Shown: positions 40,803 to 46,966 of the stretch, piece by piece
Layout of the letters: the number at the start of each line of letters is the position of its first letter
Position numbering within the stretch: position 1 is the first letter of the stretch
NCBI GenBank assembly: GCA_934675625.1
Contig: CAKURH010000015.1
Location: forward strand, 1-46,966
Reading direction: 5' to 3'
DNA: 46,966 nt
Source of the DNA: an uncultured Kiritimatiellota bacterium
Lineage (GTDB): Bacteria; Verrucomicrobiota; Kiritimatiellia; RFP12; UBA1067
Made by a program: the position numbers and the translations under genes
The notes under the pieces: generated by a model
Database searches by the model: none
What the model saw: only the letters and a program-made list of their open reading frames with translations
What the model was told of the DNA's origin: nothing

Positions 40803-42014
40803 ATGGCAGAAGACGTCAAAGGCTACATTCAGGGCTTGGCCGCGCGCGCGCGTGCGGCGGCGGGTGCGCTCGTGCAACGCACGGCCGACGAGAAGAACGC
40901 CGCGCTGCTGAAGGTTGCGGACGCGCTGGAGGCGCAGCGCGCGGCGATTGTCGCGGCCAATGCGTCCGACGTCGCGCAGGCGAAGGCGACGGGCCTTGCG
41001 CCCGCGCTTGTCGACCGCCTGACGCTGACGGACGCGCGGTTCGCGGCGATGGTCGAAGGGGTGCGCGCCGTCGCGCGGCTCGCGGATCCCGTCGGCGAGA
41101 CGATCGAGACGCGGGAACGTCCGAGCGGCATCACGATCCGCAAGGTGCGTGTGCCGTTTGGCGTCGTGGCCGTCGTCTTCGAGAGCCGTCCGAACGTCTT
41201 CGTCGACACGGCGGCCCTCTGCCTCAAGACCGGCAACGCGGTCGTCCTGCGCGGCGGCAAGGAGGCGTTCGCGACGAACCGCGCGCTCGCGGCGGCGGTG
41301 AAGGAGGGACTGGGCGATTTGGCGGAGGCCGTGCAGTTCGTGGACGTCCTCGACCACGCGGCGGTCACGGAGCTCGTGCGGGCCGTGGGGCTGGTCGACG
41401 TCGCCATTCCGCGCGGCGGCGAACGGCTGATCCGCGCGATGTGCGAGGCGGCGCTCGTGCCCGTGCTGAAGCACTACAAGGGCGTCTGCCACATCTACGT
41501 GGACGACAAGGCCGACCTCGCAATGGCGCTCGCGATTCTCGACAACGCGAAAGCCCAGCGTCCCGGCGTCTGCAACGCGGCGGAATGCCTGCTCGTCCAC
41601 GAGAGGCTCGCGCCGCTCTTCCTGCCGATGGTGCGGGCGTGGGCGGCGGACAAGGGCGTGACGTTGCACGAGTCCGGGCAGGACTGGGAACGCGAGTTCC
41701 TGGCGCTGGAGATGAACGTCGGCGTCGTGAAGGACGTGCGCGGGGCGATTGACCACATCAACCGCTACGGCTCGCATCACTCCGACTGCATCGTGACGAA
41801 CGACGCGGCGCGGGCGCAGGAGTTCCTGCGCGATGTCGATTCGGCGTGTGTCTACCACAACGTTTCGACGCGCTTCACGGACGGCGGCGAGTTCGGCATG
41901 GGCGCGGAGATCGGCATCTCGACGGACAAGCTGCACGCGCGCGGCCCGATGGGGCTGACGGAGTTGACGACCTACAAGTACGAGATCACGGGCGACGGGA
42001 TTGTCAGAACATGA
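40803..42014 (+). CDS. proA: Gamma-glutamyl phosphate reductase
   Basis: 403 aa, aldehyde-dehydrogenase fold. It reduces glutamyl-5-phosphate to the semialdehyde in proline synthesis, in the cytoplasm. Signature sequences are VPFGVVAVVFESRPNVFVD, LKTGNAVVLRGGKEA, VDVAIPRGGERLIR, the catalytic Cys region RPGVCNAAECLLVH, and GGEFGMGAEIGISTDKLHARG. Length is normal. Its usual partner proB is not in the window. ATG at 40803 behind GGAGG. The end overlaps the beta-barrel gene by four bases (ATGA). Confidence 0.95.
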   Translation: MAEDVKGYIQGLAARARAAAGALVQRTADEKNAALLKVADALEAQRAAIVAANASDVAQAKATGLAPALVDRLTLTDARFAAMVEGVRAVARLADPVGETIETRERPSGITIRKVRVPFGVVAVVFESRPNVFVDTAALCLKTGNAVVLRGGKEAFATNRALAAAVKEGLGDLAEAVQFVDVLDHAAVTELVRAVGLVDVAIPRGGERLIRAMCEAALVPVLKHYKGVCHIYVDDKADLAMALAILDNAKAQRPGVCNAAECLLVHERLAPLFLPMVRAWAADKGVTLHESGQDWEREFLALEMNVGVVKDVRGAIDHINRYGSHHSDCIVTNDAARAQEFLRDVDSACVYHNVSTRFTDGGEFGMGAEIGISTDKLHARGPMGLTELTTYKYEITGDGIVRT

Positions 42015-42529
42015 AATTTGAGATTTCGCTCGTTCTCGCATCGCTCCTGTCCCTCGCGTCCCTCCTGTCCGTTGCCGACGTGCGCGCCGAATCGGGCATT
42101 GACGCGGCCTACGTCGGCGCGGCGGGCGTCTTGACGTTGCCGCAGGGCGGGTCGCAGCTACGGCGTCTTGGCGGTGCGGCGGTGCGCGGCGGCGCGTATC
42201 TCGCGGACTTCTGGGCGGTCGAAGCTGACGTTGCATGGCAGGAGAACGCGGCGGGGCTGGGCGTGGACGCGCTTGTGCACGTGCAGGCGTGGCCTGTCTA
42301 CGGCGACCTCTTCGGCTATTCGGCGTTCGATCCGTTCGTCACGGTCGGCGCGCGCGGGTGGCTCGGCGACCACGGCGTCGGCCAGGTCGGGCCGCAGGTC
42401 GGCCTCGGCGCGTTCTATCATCTGGATGACCACTGGTCGCTCCGCGCCGACGCGACCGCGACGCTGGGGCTGGAGACCGATGTCGAGGTCGTCTATTCGC
42501 TTGCGGTCGGCGTTCAGTATGGGTTCTGA
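42011..42529 (+). CDS. Small outer-membrane beta-barrel protein
   Basis: 172 aa. Signal peptide LASLLSLASLLSVADVRA is followed by alternating amphipathic strands (GGAAVRGGAYLADFWAVEADVAW; FDPFVTVGARGWLG; WSLRADATATLGLE). It ends in an aromatic residue, VGVQYGF, the usual outer-membrane insertion signal. Size fits an OmpA/OmpX-type eight-strand barrel. Start overlaps the proA stop. It supports a Gram-negative-type envelope. Confidence 0.72.
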   Translation: MKFEISLVLASLLSLASLLSVADVRAESGIDAAYVGAAGVLTLPQGGSQLRRLGGAAVRGGAYLADFWAVEADVAWQENAAGLGVDALVHVQAWPVYGDLFGYSAFDPFVTVGARGWLGDHGVGQVGPQVGLGAFYHLDDHWSLRADATATLGLETDVEVVYSLAVGVQYGF

Positions 42530-42662
42530 CGGCGAGTGCCTGACGGTGACGCGGCGCGCATTCGCGGTCGGCGCGTCTGCGGCGGCACTGGCCGGATGCG
42601 TGGGCCTGAAGCTTGGATTTCCAGAAGAAAACGAAAACGACAAGGAAAGGAAAGAAAGAGAC
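42519..42662 (+). other. In-frame extension upstream of fucU with Tat/lipobox-like signal
   Basis: From an ATG at 42519, overlapping the end of the beta-barrel gene, 48 codons run without a stop into the FucU frame. They encode TRRAFAVGASAAALAGC, which has both a twin-arginine start and a perfect lipobox Cys, and then a charged linker (EENENDKERKERD). Either this is a real exported isoform or the decayed front of another gene; the internal ATG at 42663 has the stronger ribosome site. Confidence 0.45.
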
Positions 42663-43094
42663 ATGCTCAAAGGTATTTCTCCGGTCATCTCGCCGGATCT
42701 TCTCAAGGCGCTGGCCGAGATGGGCCACGGCGACGAAATCGTCTTCTCAGACGCGCATTTCCCGGCCCATTCGTTCGGGCGGGCGGGTGCGCTCGTGCTG
42801 CGGGCGGATGGCCTTGCGGCGGACAAGCTGCTGGCGGGGGTCATCCCGCTGTTCGAGCTCGACAGCTACGCGACGCCCGTCGTCATGATGGAGGCCGTGA
42901 AGGGCGATACGCTCGATCCGGAGGTTGAGAAGGCCTATCGTGCCGCGCTTCGGTACGACGGCCCGATCGAGCAGATGGAGCGGTATGCGTTCTACGAGCG
43001 CGCGAAGAAGGCGTATGCGATTGTCCTCACGGGCGAGACGCGCAAGTACGGCAACGTCATCCTCAAGAAGGGCGTGACGCCCGTCGCGGGCTAA
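42663..43094 (+). CDS. fucU: L-fucose mutarotase, FucU/RbsD family
   Basis: 143 aa from ATG 42663, preceded by a purine-rich AAGGAAAGGAAAG. MLKGISPVISPDLLKALAEMG is the standard FucU start. GDEIVFSDAHFPAHSFG carries the conserved Asp-His sugar-binding pair, and YERAKKAYAIVLTGETRKYGNVILKKGV is the family C-terminus. It interconverts alpha and beta anomers of L-fucose for catabolism. No other fucose genes are adjacent. An upstream in-frame signal-like extension is listed separately. Confidence 0.9.
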   Translation: MLKGISPVISPDLLKALAEMGHGDEIVFSDAHFPAHSFGRAGALVLRADGLAADKLLAGVIPLFELDSYATPVVMMEAVKGDTLDPEVEKAYRAALRYDGPIEQMERYAFYERAKKAYAIVLTGETRKYGNVILKKGVTPVAG

Positions 43095-43129
43095 GGCGCG
43101 GGACAGGGAACGCGAAAGGCAGACGAAAC

Positions 43130-44734
43130 ATGGCGGGCGAATACCAGTTCTCACTCATTGACGTCACGAAGCAGCAGGGCACGAAGACGATCCTGAAGGA
43201 CGTCAACCTCTCCTTCTTCTACGGGGCGCACATCGGCGTCATCGGCGGCAACGGCGCGGGCAAGTCGTCGCTCCTGAAGATCCTCGCGGGCCTCGACACC
43301 GAGCTCATGGGCACGGTGCAGGTCGCGAAGGGCACGAAGGTCGGCTACCTGCCGCAGGAGCCGGTGCTGGACGACGCGAAGACCGTCCTGGAGACGGTGA
43401 TGGAGGGCGTCGCCGACGCGCAGGCGATGGTGACGCGCTACGAGGACCTCTGCTGCGAGCTTGACGACCCGAAGGCGGCCGCCGAGATGGAGCGGCTGCA
43501 GGCGATCATCGACGCGAACGACTACTGGAACCTCGAGAACCTCGTCGAGCGCCGCATGGCCGACCTGTGCTGCCCGGCGGGCGACAAGAAGGTGGGCGTC
43601 CTCTCCGGCGGCGAGCGCCGCCGCGTCGCGATTGCGCGGCTTCTCCTGTCGAACCCCGACGTGCTGCTCCTCGACGAGCCGACGAACCACCTCGACGCCG
43701 AGACGACGTTCCGGCTGGAGGCGTACCTGAAGACCTTCAAGGGCACGCTGATCGTCGTCACGCACGACCGCTACTTCCTCTCGGACGTCACGGACTGGAT
43801 TCTGGAGCTGGATCACGGCGTGTGCTATCCCTACAAGGGCAACTACGAGGAATGGCTCAAGCAGAAGGAGGCGATGCTCCAGCGCGAGGCGAAGGTCGAG
43901 AAGTCGCGCCAGAAGATGCTGGAGAACGAGCTCAAGTGGATCCAGACGAATCCGTCGGGCCGCCACGCGAAGGCGAAGGCGCGCGTCGAGCGCTACGAGG
44001 AGCTGCAGAAGCAGGAGGTCAACGTGCGCGAGGACGACCTCGTCATCCGCATTCCGCCGGGGCCGCGTCTCGGCAACCTCGTCGTCAGGGCCGAGCACGT
44101 CAAGATGGGCTTCGACGGGCAGGTCCTCTACGACGACCTCTGCTTCGACCTGCCGCGCGGCGGCATCGTCGGCGTGATCGGCGCGAACGGCGCGGGCAAG
44201 ACGACGCTCTTCAGGCTCATCACGGGCCAGCTGAAGCCGCTCGCGGGCACGTTCGCGGTCGGCGACACGGTGAAGCTCTCGTATGTCGACCAGACGCGGT
44301 CGGAGCTGAAGCCCGACGAGACGGTCTACGAGGCGATCACGGGCGGCGGCGAGTTCGTGAAGCTCGCGGGGACGACGCTCATGAACGGCCGCGCCTACTG
44401 CAGCCGCTTCAACTTCCGGGGGCCCGAGCAGCAGAAGAAGGTCGGCGTCCTCTCCGGCGGCGAGCGCAACCGCGTGCATCTCGCGAAGCTGCTCGCGGCG
44501 GGCGGCAACCTGCTGCTCCTCGACGAGCCGACGAACGACCTCGACGTCGCGACGTTGCGCTCGCTGGAGGAGGGCCTGCAGGAGTTCGGCGGCTGCGTGA
44601 TGGTCGTCTCGCACGACCGCTGGTTCCTCGACCGCATCGCGACGCACATCCTCGCGTTCGAGGGCAAGGGCAAGACGACGTGGTTCGAGGGCTCGTATTC
44701 CGAGTACCACGAGATGCTCGCCAAGCGCAAGTGA
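43130..44734 (+). CDS. ettA: ABC-F ATPase EttA (energy-dependent translational throttle)
   Basis: 534 aa soluble tandem ATPase without membrane segments. Walker A motifs are GGNGAGKSS and GANGAGKTT. Signature motifs are LSGGERRR and LSGGERNR. Walker B motifs are LLLDEPTNHLD and LLLDEPTNDLD. The linker (REAKVEKSRQKMLENELKWIQ, then GRHAKAKARVERYEEL) and the arm between the first Walker A and signature match EttA, which binds the ribosomal E site and gates translation by ATP/ADP ratio. Start at 43130. Confidence 0.93.
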   Translation: MAGEYQFSLIDVTKQQGTKTILKDVNLSFFYGAHIGVIGGNGAGKSSLLKILAGLDTELMGTVQVAKGTKVGYLPQEPVLDDAKTVLETVMEGVADAQAMVTRYEDLCCELDDPKAAAEMERLQAIIDANDYWNLENLVERRMADLCCPAGDKKVGVLSGGERRRVAIARLLLSNPDVLLLDEPTNHLDAETTFRLEAYLKTFKGTLIVVTHDRYFLSDVTDWILELDHGVCYPYKGNYEEWLKQKEAMLQREAKVEKSRQKMLENELKWIQTNPSGRHAKAKARVERYEELQKQEVNVREDDLVIRIPPGPRLGNLVVRAEHVKMGFDGQVLYDDLCFDLPRGGIVGVIGANGAGKTTLFRLITGQLKPLAGTFAVGDTVKLSYVDQTRSELKPDETVYEAITGGGEFVKLAGTTLMNGRAYCSRFNFRGPEQQKKVGVLSGGERNRVHLAKLLAAGGNLLLLDEPTNDLDVATLRSLEEGLQEFGGCVMVVSHDRWFLDRIATHILAFEGKGKTTWFEGSYSEYHEMLAKRK

Positions 44735-44748
44735 GCGCACGGGTCGCC

Positions 44749-45501
44749 ATGCAACGTCCGCCCGTCAGGAACGATCACATCCTCGAAGTCCGGGAACTGA
44801 AGGTCTGGTTCCCGGTGAAGAAGGGTGTCTTCGCCCGGACGGTCGGTTACGTGAAGGCCGTGGACGGCGTGTCCTTCGACCTGAAGCGCGGCGAAACGCT
44901 CGGCATCGTCGGCGAGTCGGGCAGCGGCAAGACGACGGTCGCGCGCGTCGTCGCGGGACTCCAGAAGGCGACGTCCGGCGACGTGCGCCTGCGAGGCCGC
45001 GTCTCGATGGTCTTTCAGGATCCGCTCGGCTCGCTGAACCCGCGCTTGACGACGCGCGCGACGATTGGCGAAGTGCTGCGCGTGAACCGTCCGAACGCTT
45101 TCACGGCGACGGAACTTCTGGAGATGGTGGGACTGGACGCGGGCGCGCTGGATCGGTATCCGCACGAATTCTCCGGCGGGCAGCGCCAGCGCATCTGCAT
45201 CGCCCGTGCGCTGGCGTCGCGCCCGGAGCTCCTCATCTGCGACGAGGCGGTGAGCGCGCTCGACATCTCCATCCGCGCGACGGTGCTGGACGTGCTGGAC
45301 GCGCTCAAGCGGCGACTCTCGCTGTCGCTTCTCTTCATTACGCACGACCTCGGCGTCGTGCAGCATGTCGCAGACCGCATCCTTGTGATGCATCGCGGCA
45401 AGGTCGTCGAGGTCGGGTCGACGGACACGGTGCTGAAAACGCCTCAGGCGGACTATACGCGCGACCTCATCGCTGCCGTGCCGCGCATCGCCCCCAATTG
45501 A
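44749..45501 (+). CDS. Oligopeptide/dipeptide ABC transporter ATP-binding protein (OppF/DppF-like)
   Basis: 250 aa. Walker A GESGSGKTT, Q-loop MVFQDPLGSLNPR, signature FSGGQRQRI, Walker B LLICDEAVSALD and H-loop ITHDLGVVQHVAD are all present. LEVRELKVWFPVKKGVF with VKAVDGVSFDLKRGE is the usual OppF/DppF start. It powers import of peptides or similar solutes. It is shorter than typical (~320 aa), lacking the C-terminal 4Fe-4S-type extension. No permease or binding-protein gene adjoins. A GTG at 44731 is an alternative start. Confidence 0.87.
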   Translation: MQRPPVRNDHILEVRELKVWFPVKKGVFARTVGYVKAVDGVSFDLKRGETLGIVGESGSGKTTVARVVAGLQKATSGDVRLRGRVSMVFQDPLGSLNPRLTTRATIGEVLRVNRPNAFTATELLEMVGLDAGALDRYPHEFSGGQRQRICIARALASRPELLICDEAVSALDISIRATVLDVLDALKRRLSLSLLFITHDLGVVQHVADRILVMHRGKVVEVGSTDTVLKTPQADYTRDLIAAVPRIAPN

Positions 45502-45665
45502 CGAACGGCCCGTTGAAGTAGCCGTCCCTCATGCGCGACACGCGGTCGATTTCCGTCAGGCGCAAGTCGGAGACGATGGAACGGATGGAAAACCAGTCTT
45601 CCGCCGCGAGCGCGGCGACCCGGATTGGAGCGAAGCGGAAATAGCCGTAGGCCGCGAGAACGTCT
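45467..45665 (-). pseudogene. Coding relic on the minus strand, unidentified
   Basis: Read on the minus strand, about 65 codons with strong coding-type codon use give YGYFRFAPIRVAALAAEDWF, then SDLRLTEIDRVSRMRDGYFN and GPFVNWG, to a stop at 45467 inside the ABC ATPase gene. Beyond about 45665 the frame becomes noise. It looks like the 3' end of a gene truncated by an insertion. No family recognised. Confidence 0.4.
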
Positions 45666-46087
45666 TCGACGAGATGAAGAACCAGTGGGGCTGGGGCGGC
45701 TTCACCGCGCACTCCCTCGCCCAGACCGCGCTCTTCGCCGGGCTGTCGGTCATCGCGGCGAACCTCTGGAACATCTTCACGCGCCTCGGCGGGGACGGCT
45801 CGCACCGGGAGGCCGCCACGTCCCGTCCGCTCCTCCAGTCGTGCATCGCCCGCCTCACGCGCCACGCGAGGCAGGGCGTCGTCACGATCTACACGGCGGC
45901 GAGCGAAAGGGCGCGGGACGCCTACCGGGCGATCAGCGCGTTCCTCGCGCGGGTGTCGTCTGCGTCGCAGTTGACCTCCGAGGGGCGGCGTCAGCTGATA
46001 GTCGCGTACGCCCTGCGCAGATACGGCCTCGTCAGGAGGCTGTTCCCGCCCCTCATCGGACGGCAGGCGACCCTTCCGCTCCGCTGA
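45653..46087 (+). pseudogene. Remnant of a DDE transposase (C-terminal part)
   Basis: About 145 codons encode RENVFDEMKNQWGWGGFT, then NLWNIFTRLGGDGSHREAATSRPLLQ and RLTRHARQ. These are typical of the C-terminal third of IS4/IS1380-like DDE transposases, where the ENVFDEMKNQWGWGGF segment includes the last catalytic Glu. The rest of the transposase and both inverted repeats are missing, so this is an inactive IS fragment. An ATG at 45674 lies inside the motif and is not a true start. Confidence 0.75.
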
Positions 46088-46152
46088 GCCGGAAGAGCCG
46101 TGGGAAAACGCCACCTCAACCCGCCAACCGGAACTGGCGAGGAGACACCTCC

Positions 46153-46182
46153 TTGACTTCAACTGCGATTTTTAGGTATAAT
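46153..46182 (+). promoter_or_regulatory. Promoter of the leucine-rich-repeat protein gene
   Basis: TTGACT (46153-46158), an 18-bp spacer and TATAAT (46177-46182). Predicted start near 46189 leaves a ~95-nt leader. Confidence 0.8.
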
Positions 46183-46194
46183 GGTTGCAAAGCT

Positions 46195-46237
46195 TGCGAG
46201 GGGCGGGCCGTTAGGTCAATGGCCGTGCTCCCTCGCA
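46195..46237 (+). promoter_or_regulatory. Structured 5' leader hairpin
   Basis: TGCGAGGG (46195-46202) pairs with CCCTCGCA (46230-46237); inside, two GGCC blocks can pair. It begins a few bases after the predicted transcription start of the leucine-rich-repeat gene. It may stabilise the mRNA or form a regulatory structure; no known riboswitch class recognised. Confidence 0.4.
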
Positions 46238-46283
46238 CTGAAATCTGCCCCGGAAATCGGGTACACGAAAGGAGTTAGGCAAC

Positions 46284-46966
46284 ATGAAGAAGCTGATAGG
46301 CTGTTCGATTCTTGGCGTGGCGGCGTGTATCGCCTCGGGCGGCGAGTGGTCGTTTTCGGGCGACGCGATTACGGACGCGGACGACAACTGGACATTGCCG
46401 GCGCAGTTCAATTCGACGGCGAAGACGCTGACCATCACGGGCTCGCCCCGTTCCGGTTCGGGCCTGTTGGACTTGGACGACCCGGTTGTGGACGGCGTGG
46501 AAATCCAGAAGGTCTACTTCTGGAACCAGTTGTTTGAATATGGCAAGGCCGTCATCACGGAACTCCGCTGTAATCGGTACTGGCAGCCGGACAAGAACAA
46601 CATGACTTGGGCGCTTCTCCGATACAATCAGTCGGTGACGAACATTTCCCTTGGCGGCCCGAACGCCGTCCATCTGTGGGCGGATACCGTTCGTGGCTGT
46701 TCCAACCTTGTCTCGCTTGTGCTGGACTTCCCGAACCAGACGAACATTTCCGCGTCGGCCTTTGCCGAGACGCCGAAGCTCGCGTCCGTGACAATTCGCT
46801 CGTCCAAGCGCATGACCCTCCCGACTCGCCTTTTCGAGAATCGGACGGCGCTGACGTCCGTAACGCTGGATCTGCCACAGAACACCGAGATTCCTGATTA
46901 CCTGTTCAGCGGATGTACGGCACTGTCAGACTTGAACCTCACCCTGGGGGGGGGGGGGGGGGGGGG
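46284..46966 (+). CDS. Secreted BspA-like leucine-rich-repeat protein, 3' truncated
   Basis: The ATG at 46284 follows AAAGGAG and the promoter at 46153. Signal peptide MKKLIGCSILGVAACIASGG. The mature part shows BspA-type repeats: TVRGCSNLVSLVLDFPNQTNISASAFAETPKLASVTI, then RLFENRTALTSVTLDLPQN and YLFSGCTALSDLNLTL. Each repeat follows the F-x-x-C/N-x-x-L-x-x-V/L-x-L pattern. Such proteins are surface adhesins or binding scaffolds. The frame stays open to the window end, where it becomes a run of Gs coding for glycine. The natural protein is certainly longer. Confidence 0.8.
   Translation, partial: MKKLIGCSILGVAACIASGGEWSFSGDAITDADDNWTLPAQFNSTAKTLTITGSPRSGSGLLDLDDPVVDGVEIQKVYFWNQLFEYGKAVITELRCNRYWQPDKNNMTWALLRYNQSVTNISLGGPNAVHLWADTVRGCSNLVSLVLDFPNQTNISASAFAETPKLASVTIRSSKRMTLPTRLFENRTALTSVTLDLPQNTEIPDYLFSGCTALSDLNLTLGGGGGG
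46946..46966 (+). repeat. Homopolymer (G)21 at the window end
   Basis: Twenty-one Gs form the last bases of the window inside the leucine-rich-repeat gene. It may be a true slippage-prone tract that stopped assembly, or a poly-G base-calling artefact from two-colour sequencing. Confidence 0.85.

Noticed and set aside
43151..44740. Minus-strand frame spanning ettA
   Set aside because: Leu/Arg/Val-rich shadow of a well-supported ABC-F gene.
1..46966. CRISPR arrays, prophage, integrase/att sites or replication origin
   Set aside because: None seen: no spaced repeat series, no phage structural or integrase genes, no DnaA-box cluster or origin-linked genes.

Overview
This is a high-GC bacterial stretch of about 47 kb in which every intact gene reads on the + strand. 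Secreted carbohydrate-active enzymes (CAZymes), sulfatase-modifying-factor-like (SUMF1-like) and LamG surface proteins, and a very uniform extended -10 promoter (TTTTTGATATACTACGC-like) are all common. Together these suggest an anaerobic, polysaccharide-degrading member of the PVC group, most likely a Kiritimatiellota-type gut or sediment bacterium. That placement is inference from gene content, because no rRNA or other marker gene that would settle it is present.

Layout. 1-5 kb: a truncated short-chain dehydrogenase, a small antitoxin-like gene, gene debris with a palindromic repeat, a frameshifted small exported protein, a SUMF1-domain/beta-helix fusion, and a Fic protein whose leader carries a perfect 12-bp inverted repeat. 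5-17.6 kb: a co-directional secreted CAZyme block (GH5-like, DUF4832-like, LamG surface protein, GH5-like lipoprotein, GH127, FAD-dependent oxidoreductase). Its first gene is interrupted by a 17-C tract at the signal-peptide boundary. 17.6-19.7 kb: a csoR-metal ATPase operon with a textbook CsoR operator; the ATPase appears to lack its nucleotide-binding domain. 19.7-24.9 kb: a GntR/LacI-type sugar regulator, a GH92-GH106 chimeric pseudogene and another GH5-like enzyme, with one palindromic operator (TGTTCGCGAACA) upstream of both transcription units.

25-45.5 kb is mostly housekeeping: tRNA-Thr and tRNA-His, a zinc-ribbon coiled-coil protein, RNase P RNA, nnrD, potBC, tRNA-Leu and tRNA-Glu, an AsmA-like protein, rsmA, a large membrane/TPR protein, mraY, a flavodiiron protein, a GH123-like protein, an aminotransferase, an RluA-type pseudouridine synthase, proA, a beta-barrel protein, fucU, ettA and an oligopeptide ABC ATPase. 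45.5-47 kb: a transposase remnant, a coding relic on the opposite strand, and the start of a secreted BspA-like leucine-rich-repeat protein. That protein runs into a 21-G tract at the very end of the window.

The carbohydrate genes probably cooperate outside the cytoplasm on mannan- or arabinan-containing plant or host glycans, with FucU and the sugar regulator handling released sugars. The most notable points are the two long C/G homopolymers inside exported-protein genes (possible phase variation), the shared operator, and three in-frame junctions that give chimeric or shortened proteins. Each of these could also be an assembly artefact and should be checked against reads.
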